Positions 1-7,455 of a DNA stretch of 45,522 nt are shown in pieces (within the stretch, counting starts at the first letter, position 1; each line of letters begins with the position of its first letter). Below the pieces are notes generated by a model that was not told the origin of the DNA, ran no database searches, and saw nothing but the letters and a program-made list of their open reading frames with translations. The translations under genes and the position numbers were made by a program. Origin of the DNA: Fidelibacterota bacterium (GTDB taxonomy: Bacteria; Pseudomonadota; Alphaproteobacteria; Rhodospirillales; Rhodospirillaceae); assembly GCA_947476275.1 (NCBI GenBank), contig CANJPQ010000034.1, positions 1 through 45,522 on the forward strand, in the 5' to 3' direction.

Positions 1-113
1 CGGTTGGATTTGCTCCCATTGCTCGTCATTGAGCCAGAACAAGTTGCTTCTCATCATCCTCACCCTCGCCATAGACTGAGGGACTCAGAGAATCATTATC
101 CGATTCAACGCTC
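1..113 (-). mobile_element. 5' end of an IS5-type insertion sequence (transposase cut by window edge)
   Basis: On the minus strand an ATG at 54-52, or the adjacent ATG at 57-55, opens a frame that runs off the left edge. Its first residues read MRSNLFWLNDEQWEQIQP. This closely resembles the start of IS5-family transposases, in which an F-W-L-x-D-E-Q-W motif opens the protein. A purine-rich GAGGGTGAGG precedes the start codons. The sequence upstream of the start may hold the terminal inverted repeat. A GAG-type end near position 113 would suit the family, but the partner end lies outside the window, so the element boundary is a guess. Only 18 codons are visible, so the family call rests on a short motif and whether the transposase is intact is unknown. 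Confidence 0.6.
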
Positions 114-644
114 AATACTTTACTTTTATTGGGTTTTGACCCTAGTTACGGCCCTGCCGGCCGCTTTTCCAGCCGATATTTTGGCGTGCCATGGGTGATG
201 AAAGCGGTAACGGCTGGAACCTACAGATATCGGCTCCTCGCGCCTGTGGACGGACCTCAACATGCCGCTGCGTGCCGTTCCGGCCTAAGGGCAGTGCGTG
301 ATTTCTTCCAGCCAGCAGTCGTTGGAATCAGTATTCGCTATGCAAAGGATCACCGCGGCACAGCTGGCACAGGGCTGTATTAAATCTGGGGCTGCCAGCG
401 CCAGCGTCTCCCATTGTTCCGCAACACTTAGAAAGCCGTCCCTGATCTGGGGGCAGCGTGCCTTGCCGGCTTGGCGGCGCGCGCGCCTGCCGCGTTTAAT
501 CAGCACAATTCTTGCGGCGGAGGGGCCCATAGAGGGAAGTATCGGCTTTGAGACCGCAGGGGGCATTGATTGAGGTCAATTCGCTGAAGCGCCTTTACCG
601 TGAAGACCTCGGGCTTCTTAGAGACGTGTCGAAGTGCCGCCTGT
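114..644. other. 531-bp stretch with no convincing gene
   Basis: Short open frames exist on both strands, but none has a good ribosome-binding site or a recognisable domain. On the minus strand, around positions 375-440, a frame encodes FLSVAEQWETLA. This loosely resembles the helical tail of small alphaproteobacterial proteins that often end in a WxxLA-type helix. It could be the remnant of such a gene, but the support is weak. The stretch lies between an insertion-sequence end and the 3' end of the receptor gene, so it may be scarred accessory DNA. Confidence 0.4.
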
Positions 645-2588
645 TCACTTTCGTGTTCCAAAATCCATCTGAACGGTAGCTCTGGCCGTCACGCCGCCGC
701 GCTGCACCACAAGGCCGGGTGCGCCAATCACATATGGTCTGTTGGACAGCAGGTTCGAGACCACAAAGCGCAAGTACGTCGGGGCGGATCGAGTGGGCAA
801 TTCATATCTGAAACCGACTGCGAGGTCGGCGAACCCAGGCACTCGGTAAGTATTTGCTACAGTCACATATCGCGGCGACTGCCAGGTAAGTCGAAAATCC
901 AGCGACACGCCTCTGAGCTGGGAAAGCCTATGGTTTACGCTCAGGAGGCCCGTGTGGGCCGATACGTTGGGCGGAGAGCGTTCGGCCTGGTTGCTCAGTC
1001 CCACCGCGCCTCCCGACAGGCGAGGACGCATGAGAACGCCTCCAACCACGATTGAGGTGGAATCTAGCACCCGGCCTGCCAGTGAGGCCTCAACTCCGGA
1101 GTGACGATCGGTTCCCACCAAGCCGTATACGCCGTTGCTCGCGAAACCAGGAATTTGCTTTTGTACATCGAATGCCGCCGCATTGAGCGTGAGGTTAGGT
1201 GCGATCTCGACCTTCGCGCCCAGCTCGAACTGCTTCGCAATCACCGGGGGCAGGACCTCGTACTGGTTAACCGCACTCTGTGGCGCGACCCCGCTTTCCT
1301 CCAGCCCGCGCACCGTAGCGGCGAACAAAGCAATGCGTCGGTTCACAACGACGACGGCTGAGAGATTGTAGAGCGTCTGATCCTTCATCCGCTCATTGGG
1401 CCGTGAGGGCAGTAGCGCAAATGACTTGTAGTAGGATGTGCGATGGAGCCCGCCACGGACCTCCAGCAGGTCTCGATACGATCCTTGGTACATCACGCTC
1501 CACGACCGCTGCCGCGACGAGGCGTCGGCCTTGCTGGCCGGCGCATCGAGGACCGGGACGTCGTTGAATGTGGGACTGAACAGATTGATGCTGTATGCTG
1601 CCAGCGCGGGCCGAGACGCATTGGTGGCATTCGCGTCCCCCGCGCGGAATGCCGCGATCAACGTGTGCGCTGCTGTACCGGTGACAAAGGTCCGCCGAAG
1701 CGTCCCTTCCGCGGCCAAAGACTGGTTACGCTGCCGCACGGTATGAAGAAATGACACCGCTGCCGTGGTTTGTGTCACCGCGAGGATTGTGGCATCGCTC
1801 GGCGTCTTCTGATTGCCCGCGTAGATCAACGTTCCGGTAGCCAGCCAATCGCTGGCCACGGCATATTCCGCCAGAAATCCGGCATTCCAACTCTTGCGGT
1901 GGACCCGCGCGGCATTCACACCGAAGTTCAGGAGGGGAAGGCGCGGCGGAAGCACGTCCTCGCGTGGCTGGAATGCAAATTCGCCGTTGTACGAAGCTCG
2001 CTCGAAGCTGATCAAACCACGCACACGTCCGCGGTCGCCTAGCGTGACGTAAGGAACAGCGCCAACACTAGTGCCGTGACCGTGGGTGGCATTGAAGTAT
2101 CTGATCTCCGGCGTGACGATCAGCCCGCCGGCGAGGCCGTAACGTCCGTCGGCCTCGGAAATCGCGCCATCGAAATTGGCAAACTTCGCCCCAAATTCCT
2201 TCACCCCAGCGGTGACTGAAAGTCGCTTCGCGCCGGGGCCAGCGGACTTCAAGCGATAGTCCACGACGCCCGAAGGTGATGGAAAGTCCTGTCGGACAAC
2301 ATTGATGCCCACGCGGCTCGACACGCCATCGATGATGGTATCCGGCAAGGCCCATTCCCGCAGGAAGTAGTGGCCTTCAAGGCGGTACGCGCCCGCTGTC
2401 GAGAGATCAAACCCGCGCATCTGGCTTTCGCTATAGATGCCGGTCTGTTCAAGACCGATGCGCTCGCCGAAGGCGTCCCGTGCCCGCAGGATAGCGTTCT
2501 CTCGATCCTGTCCAGAGGCGGCGCGACAGACGCAAACGATAAGCGCCCCCATCAGCAGGCTATTTCCGAGAGCTTCCTTTAATGTCAC
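645..2588 (-). CDS. TonB-dependent outer-membrane receptor
   Basis: The 647-residue product is probably a TonB-dependent receptor that imports a siderophore or another large ligand across the outer membrane. The start is a GTG at 2588, preceded by the purine-rich GGGGGAAAGAAA. An N-terminal signal peptide (residues about 1-26) ends near AASGQ. Residues about 55-110 look like a shortened plug domain with an IIDGVSSRVG segment. The rest consists of alternating short strands typical of a 22-strand barrel, and the protein ends in VQMDFG. The length is below the usual 700-800 residues and no clear TonB box is visible, so the plug may be reduced. It is divergently transcribed from a marR-type gene, which is a likely regulator. 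The ligand cannot be inferred. Confidence 0.78.
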   Translation of the reverse strand: MTLKEALGNSLLMGALIVCVCRAASGQDRENAILRARDAFGERIGLEQTGIYSESQMRGFDLSTAGAYRLEGHYFLREWALPDTIIDGVSSRVGINVVRQDFPSPSGVVDYRLKSAGPGAKRLSVTAGVKEFGAKFANFDGAISEADGRYGLAGGLIVTPEIRYFNATHGHGTSVGAVPYVTLGDRGRVRGLISFERASYNGEFAFQPREDVLPPRLPLLNFGVNAARVHRKSWNAGFLAEYAVASDWLATGTLIYAGNQKTPSDATILAVTQTTAAVSFLHTVRQRNQSLAAEGTLRRTFVTGTAAHTLIAAFRAGDANATNASRPALAAYSINLFSPTFNDVPVLDAPASKADASSRQRSWSVMYQGSYRDLLEVRGGLHRTSYYKSFALLPSRPNERMKDQTLYNLSAVVVVNRRIALFAATVRGLEESGVAPQSAVNQYEVLPPVIAKQFELGAKVEIAPNLTLNAAAFDVQKQIPGFASNGVYGLVGTDRHSGVEASLAGRVLDSTSIVVGGVLMRPRLSGGAVGLSNQAERSPPNVSAHTGLLSVNHRLSQLRGVSLDFRLTWQSPRYVTVANTYRVPGFADLAVGFRYELPTRSAPTYLRFVVSNLLSNRPYVIGAPGLVVQRGGVTARATVQMDFGTRK

Positions 2589-2675
2589 TTTCTTTCCCCC
2601 AAGACCGTGCGGACAAAGCTCGGGCGACCTATGGTAAGGACGCGATCTATTGCGGCGAGCGAGCGAGGATCAGAA

Positions 2676-3098
2676 ATGAAGAATGGGAATCCGTGTCTGT
2701 GCGCCAACCTCCGCAGTGCGGCGCGAGCTATTACCGATCTGTTCAATGAGGAACTGCGCGCATCTGGTCTGTTGATCACGCAGTTCTCGACGCTGGCGGA
2801 GGCTAAGCGACTTGAGGGGCCTGGGATCGCCGAACTCGCGCGCAGCGTCGGTCTAGAGCGAACGACCCTGACGCGAAATTTGAAAGTGCTCCAATCGATG
2901 GGATACGTCGTCGTGAGCGGCCATGTCGGAAAGACCCAGTCGGTCAAAGTAACCAAGAAAGGTGACGCGGCGCTCGCGGCAGGCGGACCGCTGTGGCTTA
3001 AGGCGCAACAGAAGATCGCCCACCTTCTCGGGAAGCGCCTGTCCGCCGACATCCTTGAGATCAAGCAAATCCTCGACACCGCTGCTGGGCCCACCTAA
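2676..3098 (+). CDS. MarR-family transcriptional regulator
   Basis: This is a small winged-helix regulator of about 140 residues. The ATG at 2676 is preferred to an in-frame ATG at 2607 because GCGAGG lies just upstream and because it gives a normal MarR length. The recognition region is visible in IAELARSVGLERTTLTRNLK, followed by a wing segment around VVVSGHVGKTQSVKVTKKG. Two cysteine-flanked residues near the N-terminus (CLCANL) are a feature of several MarR proteins. MarR proteins bind palindromic DNA as dimers and are usually released by small phenolic or lipophilic ligands. The gene diverges from a TonB-dependent receptor, with about 87 bp between the two starts, so control of that receptor is the simplest hypothesis. 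Confidence 0.85.
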   Translation: MKNGNPCLCANLRSAARAITDLFNEELRASGLLITQFSTLAEAKRLEGPGIAELARSVGLERTTLTRNLKVLQSMGYVVVSGHVGKTQSVKVTKKGDAALAAGGPLWLKAQQKIAHLLGKRLSADILEIKQILDTAAGPT

Positions 3099-3106
3099 GC
3101 AGAGGG

Positions 3107-3147
3107 TTGACAGGTGTATCTACACCTGAGGCAAGTGTATATACACT
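3107..3147 (+). promoter_or_regulatory. TTGACA hexamer with two tandem TGTA-TACA palindromes
   Basis: A perfect TTGACA lies at 3107-3112. It overlaps an 18-bp palindrome at 3111-3128 with arms CAGGTGTA and TACACCTG around TC. A second palindrome, AGTGTATATACACT (3134-3147), is perfect over 14 bp. Their centres are 21 bp apart, which is two helical turns, so two dimers would bind on the same face of the DNA. The shared core is TGTAT-N-TACA. This layout suggests cooperative operators for a dimeric regulator such as the MarR protein encoded just upstream. No good -10 hexamer is visible at normal spacing. Confidence 0.5.
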
Positions 3148-3224
3148 GGATTTGGGTGTGTGCGAGATATTTCTTTCGTGGGGGCTACGAAATGAACCGC
3201 CACCCGCGATGGGCTTAGGAGAGT

Positions 3225-3238
3225 CGAAACGCGTTTCG
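3225..3238. promoter_or_regulatory. 14-bp perfect palindrome CGAAACGCGTTTCG
   Basis: This palindrome is perfect over 14 bp and lies about 85 bp beyond the tandem TGTA-TACA sites. Its shape is compatible with an operator for a dimeric helix-turn-helix protein. No gene downstream explains it, and a single palindrome of this length could still be chance or a decayed site. Confidence 0.3.
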
Positions 3239-3554
3239 CAAACGTCATCGCGCGGGTAGCTGCGCGTCGCCCAATCTCTGGGATGTAACAGCGTCCGTCA
3301 TTTAGAAAATCCTGAATTCAAAGTAGTGGCGACGACGAGGGAGTCGGGCCGATGGTCGAGACAATGGTTCTCTACGAGGGGGATGCTTAAATTTGGCTCT
3401 CGATGTCACTGAGGTTGATAGCGCGTGCCACTGAGGCGCCGTTCGTCTTCACTTGCGCCTGATTGACGGGCTTCGCACAGCTCGGCTGTCACCACCCCGT
3501 CCCCGCGCACCACGCGCGGGCTTGGTGAAGGGGAAATCATTCTCAGACGGCGCA

Positions 3555-3720
3555 CTACACCGGAATATCCGCCAGCAGTGCGTTCGGAAGCGCTGCGTCG
3601 AAGTCCGTACGGTTCACCGCACCGGTACGCGCGATCACGAGTTCCTTCGAGGGGATGATATAGCCGCGGTGTCAACCGCCGCCATCGAAGAACTGCAGGT
3701 TGTTGGTCGCACGCGGCGCT
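3555..3720 (-). pseudogene. Broken copy of the 3' end of the serine-hydrolase gene
   Basis: Read on the minus strand, this segment encodes a relative of the last 50 or so residues of the serine hydrolase at 4251-6656. QFFDGGG, then an in-frame TGA, then HRGYIIPSKELVIARTGA, VNRTDFDAALPNALLADIP and a TAG at 3557-3555 match FFDGGGGHRVYIIPSKDLVI and NRTDFDDAALPNALLADLP. The in-frame stop replaces a glycine codon (TGA at 3674-3672). No upstream part of the gene survives between here and the small membrane-protein gene. It is therefore a decayed partial duplicate, or the relic of a neighbouring paralogue, and is not expected to make a product. Confidence 0.8.
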
Positions 3721-3735
3721 GATGCAGCCCGGTCG

Positions 3736-4101
3736 TCATGACGATCGTTGATCGCGGTCGAATCTCGTCTCGGCCTCTGTCAGATGATTGATCAATACTG
3801 ACGAGACGATATTGATCCCGATCCCTGCAAATATTGCGGGCAATAGGTAGAGCGCCGCCGAAACCTCGGAGACAAAGATTTTATCATCAAGTGCCGAGAC
3901 CGACACCCTTGCCAACTCTCTAAGACGCTGAAAGAGGAACACATCTAGTCCAGATAGCAAGATCATCAAACAACCGAACTGCAACACCCTTCCGCGCGAT
4001 ATAGAATTTTCCCGCATGAGGTAGGCATATATGCCCAGTGGGGCGAGCATCGAACAAACGATGAGCGCATAGAACTCGCCTTCGACAAAGACGCTGTCCA
4101 T
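3736..4101 (-). CDS. Small integral membrane protein, function unknown
   Basis: The start is placed at the second in-frame ATG (4101) because AAGGAG lies nine bases upstream of it, whereas the first ATG (4125) has no such site. The 121-residue product begins MDSVFVEGEFYALIVCSMLA and has about three hydrophobic segments: residues about 10-30, about 40-58, and about 83-105, the last containing LYLLPAIFAGIGINIVSSVL. A charged linker, FQRLRELARVSVSALDDK, separates the second and third. The protein should sit in the cytoplasmic membrane. I do not recognise a characterised family. The gene lies between a serine-hydrolase relic and the full serine hydrolase, on the same strand and 125 bp or more from either. 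Confidence 0.65.
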   Translation of the reverse strand: MDSVFVEGEFYALIVCSMLAPLGIYAYLMRENSISRGRVLQFGCLMILLSGLDVFLFQRLRELARVSVSALDDKIFVSEVSAALYLLPAIFAGIGINIVSSVLINHLTEAETRFDRDQRSS

Positions 4102-4250
4102 CACTTGAGTCTCCTTGACTTTCATTTGGCAGTTCCGGGTAGCTAGCGGGCCCAGGGCTAGCTTGAAGGCCCGCGTGCGCCAGCCTTAAACTCGGGGCTT
4201 GGCGCGTTCGACAATTGGTCGCGATTGACGAGAAGGCTTCTTTACGCGGC

Positions 4251-6656
4251 TTACTCCTCCGGTAAATCCGCCAGCAGCGCGTTCGGGAGTGCTGCGTCGT
4301 CGAAGTCCGTCCGGTTCACCGCGGCGGTGCGCACGATCACCAGGTCCTTCGATGGGATGATGTACACGCGGTGTCCGCCGCCGCCGTCGAAGAACTTTAC
4401 GTCGTCGGCGAGATATGGCGCTGAATGCGTCGCGCGGCCCGGCGACTTGACGTTGTAGGTGCGCACGCCGCTCGGCGGCGACCCCAGCCACATCTGAAAG
4501 CCGTAGTTCGGATTGCGCGGCGACGGCGTGGTCATCTGTTTGATCCAGTCCGCCGCTACGATCTGCTTGCCCTGGAACTCCCCGCCGTGGGCGATCATCA
4601 CGCCGACGCGCAGCCAATCGCGCGGTCGCGCCTGGAAGTAAGCAAAGCCGCGCGGCGTGCCGCCCGGACGATCCAGCCACAGTTGCGCCGGCGCGGCACC
4701 GAGCGGTTGCCACAGCCTGCGGGAGACATAGTCCGCGTAAGGTTCGCCGGTGCTGCGCTCGATCAGCGCGATCAACACCTGCGGATTGGCATTGTTGTAA
4801 TTGAACGTCGCGCCCGCCACCGTGTCGACGCCGAAGCCGAGGGCAGACGCGGTAATGTCCGATCCGAAAAAAGCGCGAACCGTATGGTCCCAGGGTTTTT
4901 GCCACGGACTGTAGTTGGTCTGCCAGAAGCTAAGCCCGCTGGTATGGGTGAGCAACTGATGCACGGTGATCGGCTCTTTCGCCGTGCCGCGCCACTCGGC
5001 GAGATACTTCGCCGCGGAATCATCGATGGAGGCGATCGAGCCGTCGGCCACCGCAAGCCCGAGCGTGAGCGCGGTAATCGACTTGGCCATGGAATAGGTC
5101 TCGGAGCGGTCGTCCGGTCCGAAGCCGTTCCAATACTGCTCATGCTGGAGCGCGCCCTTGCGCCAGATCAGCAGTGAGAGCGAGTTCATCTTCTCCGCAT
5201 AGGCGACGGCGTTCTTCAATCCCGTCGCGCCGAGCGCGCGCGCGGCCACCGCATCGCCGGGCCACGCGTCCGGCGTGCTCTTCACGATGGCCGGCGTATC
5301 GATCCACGCCGGATATGACGCCGGCGTCTGGCTGCGAATGCCGGTCCACCGGCGCCAGAAGCGGAACTCCGCTATCGCCTTGTCGAGGAAGCTCATCTGC
5401 AGCGGGGCCCGCGGCGGCAACTGCGGCTTCGACGTGACGGTGGGTTCGGGCGCACCCAGCGCGCGCAGAATCATGTTGGGCAGCTTGCTGTTGTCCCACT
5501 CGGCGCTGCCCGTCGGCGGGCGCAAGCCCATGCGCACCATGACGAGGTCTTGCGGCGGCACGATGTAGACGATCTGTCCGTCCATGCCGTCGAACAGGAA
5601 GATGTCGTCGGCCAGGTATGGCTCGCTGGCATAGGCACCAGGGCGTGGCCGCGCATTCGTGGGCGAGTTGGGCCGATGATAGAGCCGCCGCTCCGCGTAG
5701 GGTTGACCGCGCCAGACCATCAAACCGAAATGCGGATTGTGCGGCCCGGCCTTCACCATCTCGTCGGTCCAGCCCGGCGGCAGGATCTGTTGTTCGCCGG
5801 CGCGGCCCTTGTTGAGCACCAGCAAGCCGATGCGCAGCCACGCTTCCGCCGGCAGCATCAGGCAGCAGCCGCCGTGGGGGAAACCGCCGATGCGGTTCAC
5901 CCAGATGTCGCCGCCCGGCGCGCCGATGGGCTTCAGCACCGCCTCCGATAGGAACGTCATGTAGCGCTGCTTGGTCGCGCGGCTGATGATGATCGGCATC
6001 AGGTCGGCGGTAATGTCGCTGTAGTCGTAGGAGCTGCCCGGTTCGAATTCGAGCGGGATGTCGTTGATGATGATCTTCTCCCATTCGGGATCGAGATAGC
6101 GGCGCGAGCCGATGCCGTAATATCCGTTGCCGCCGCCAAACCACATCAGCCCGCTCGACATGTTCAGCACGTTGCGGATGGTCATCTTGGCCTTGGGCGT
6201 GCCCTGCCATTCGGTGATGTAGTCCGCCACGGAATCATCGATCGACTTGATATGACCCTGCTGGATCGCAGCAGCGATGGTCAGTCCGCCCAGCATCTTA
6301 TGCAGGCTGCGGGAAATGACGCGGCTATCGGGCTTGGTGCCGCCCCAATACTGCGCGCGCTCCAACTGGCCCTTGTGCCACACCATAAGCGCGGTGGTCG
6401 CATTCTTGCCGGCGTAGTCCGCGGCGGCGTCCAGGGCTTCCGCAGGAATCGTGCGCTGGTCTTCCGGCACGACCTCCATCGGTTTCCAGTCGGGCACGCC
6501 GGCCACCGGCTCGGTGGGCGCGTACACATCCACGTCGCCCGCGCCGCCTTTACCTGAGACAGCGATGAGGCGGTCCCAATAGACGCGATGGTTCAGGTAG
6601 TGGCCGCCGCCGACGGCCAGCGCGATGAGCAAGATGATTCCGATAACTTTCGCCAT
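4251..6656 (-). CDS. Serine hydrolase with two fused beta-lactamase-like (class C / esterase) domains
   Basis: This 801-residue protein carries an N-terminal membrane anchor or uncleaved signal (VIGIILLIALAVGGG) and two successive beta-lactamase-family domains, roughly residues 65-400 and 465-800. Each has its own serine-lysine pair: S117-LH-K120 in the first and S522-MA-K525 in the second. The tyrosine motif is Y212-S-D in domain 1 and Y620-N-N in domain 2. The canonical motif is Y-x-N, so domain 1 departs from it. Both domains end in a similar segment, DDIFLFDGMDGQIVYIVPP and DDVKFFDGGGGHRVYIIPS. Family members are penicillin-binding-protein-like esterases, peptidases or amidases acting outside the cytoplasm, and substrates cannot be read from the sequence. 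The gene starts 55 bp after kdpE on the same strand. Single-domain members are about 400 residues, so this is an internal duplication. Confidence 0.85.
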   Translation of the reverse strand: MAKVIGIILLIALAVGGGHYLNHRVYWDRLIAVSGKGGAGDVDVYAPTEPVAGVPDWKPMEVVPEDQRTIPAEALDAAADYAGKNATTALMVWHKGQLERAQYWGGTKPDSRVISRSLHKMLGGLTIAAAIQQGHIKSIDDSVADYITEWQGTPKAKMTIRNVLNMSSGLMWFGGGNGYYGIGSRRYLDPEWEKIIINDIPLEFEPGSSYDYSDITADLMPIIISRATKQRYMTFLSEAVLKPIGAPGGDIWVNRIGGFPHGGCCLMLPAEAWLRIGLLVLNKGRAGEQQILPPGWTDEMVKAGPHNPHFGLMVWRGQPYAERRLYHRPNSPTNARPRPGAYASEPYLADDIFLFDGMDGQIVYIVPPQDLVMVRMGLRPPTGSAEWDNSKLPNMILRALGAPEPTVTSKPQLPPRAPLQMSFLDKAIAEFRFWRRWTGIRSQTPASYPAWIDTPAIVKSTPDAWPGDAVAARALGATGLKNAVAYAEKMNSLSLLIWRKGALQHEQYWNGFGPDDRSETYSMAKSITALTLGLAVADGSIASIDDSAAKYLAEWRGTAKEPITVHQLLTHTSGLSFWQTNYSPWQKPWDHTVRAFFGSDITASALGFGVDTVAGATFNYNNANPQVLIALIERSTGEPYADYVSRRLWQPLGAAPAQLWLDRPGGTPRGFAYFQARPRDWLRVGVMIAHGGEFQGKQIVAADWIKQMTTPSPRNPNYGFQMWLGSPPSGVRTYNVKSPGRATHSAPYLADDVKFFDGGGGHRVYIIPSKDLVIVRTAAVNRTDFDDAALPNALLADLPEE

Positions 6657-6711
6657 GAGTCCCCCGAACGGTCGGCGGGAGGATCATACCCCGGGGCGGG
6701 GCATTTGCGAC

Positions 6712-7455
6712 TCACGCGGAGGCGGTGGCCACGAAGCGATAACCGACGCCGGGCTCGGTCAGGAGACATCGGGGCGAGGCGGGGTCTTTCTCCAGCTTCT
6801 GGCGCAGCTGGCCGATGTAGACGCGCAAGTATTGCGTCTCCTCCACGTAGGCCTGACCCCACACCTCCTGCAGCAACTGCTGATGCGTCACCACCTTGTT
6901 GGGGTGCGACGCAAGAATGCGCAGCAGGTCGTATTCCTTGCGCGAGAGTTTCACCGGGTTGCCGTTGAGGGTGACAAGGCGCTTGGCGAAGTCGATCGAC
7001 ATATCGCCCGCGGTCACCACGGGATCGCTGTCGGCCTCCCGCGCACCCTGCCGCAGGGCGACGCGCATGCGCGCCAGCAGTTCGCCCATGCTGAAAGGCT
7101 TGGTGACGTAATCGTTGGCGCCGCGGTCGAGCGCATCGATCTTGTCGGCGTCGTCGGAGCGGATCGAGAGCACGATGATCGGCACCGTCGACCACTCGCG
7201 CAGCAGCGAGATCACGTCCATGCCGTCCATGTCCGGCAGGCCGAGATCGAGGACGACAAGATCGGGCCGCTGCACCGTACAGGCCCGCACCGCTTCCTTG
7301 CCGTTCTCCGCTTCGACCACGGCGTAGTCATGGGACTGCAAGCTCGCGCGGAGGAACCGGCGGATCTGCGGTTCATCGTCCACGATCAGCACCTTGGGGC
7401 CGGAGATCGTACCGGGGTTTGCCGCGGGCTTCGGTGTCGGTTCGCGTGTCGACAT
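6712..7455 (-). CDS. kdpE: KdpE-like response regulator (OmpR family)
   Basis: This 247-residue two-component regulator has a receiver domain with the acidic pair D26-D27, phospho-acceptor D70 in VVLDLGLPDMDG and K119 in YVTKPF. An OmpR/PhoB winged-helix DNA-binding domain follows (about residues 150-245), ending in LTEPGVGYRF, the segment typical of KdpE. The ATG at 7455 shares one base with the kdpD stop codon (TGATG), so translation is coupled. A longer open frame upstream is only a shadow of kdpD. In enteric bacteria KdpE activates kdpFABC under potassium limitation. No such genes are in the window, so the target is open. Confidence 0.9.
   Translation of the reverse strand: MSTREPTPKPAANPGTISGPKVLIVDDEPQIRRFLRASLQSHDYAVVEAENGKEAVRACTVQRPDLVVLDLGLPDMDGMDVISLLREWSTVPIIVLSIRSDDADKIDALDRGANDYVTKPFSMGELLARMRVALRQGAREADSDPVVTAGDMSIDFAKRLVTLNGNPVKLSRKEYDLLRILASHPNKVVTHQQLLQEVWGQAYVEETQYLRVYIGQLRQKLEKDPASPRCLLTEPGVGYRFVATASA

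Larger units (their letters stand above)
3099..3554. other. Gene-poor intergenic stretch with operator-like palindromes
   Basis: No open frame in these 456 bp has a credible start, codon use or domain. The left part contains a TTGACA hexamer, two tandem palindromes and a third palindrome, all listed separately. The remainder, from about 3240, shows nothing recognisable. The palindromes would suit a promoter facing rightward, yet no intact gene follows on the plus strand, so the target gene may have been lost. Confidence 0.5.

Noticed and set aside
4-198. 64-residue plus-strand open frame at the left edge
   Set aside because: It overlaps the antisense IS5-type transposase start and has no ribosome site or domain.
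3406-3675. 89-residue minus-strand open frame
   Set aside because: Its frame differs from the one that matches the serine-hydrolase relic, so it is a by-product of decayed sequence.
5140-6210. 356-residue minus-strand open frame inside the serine hydrolase
   Set aside because: It is a high-GC shadow frame rich in Arg, Ala and His. The true frame has full domain motifs.
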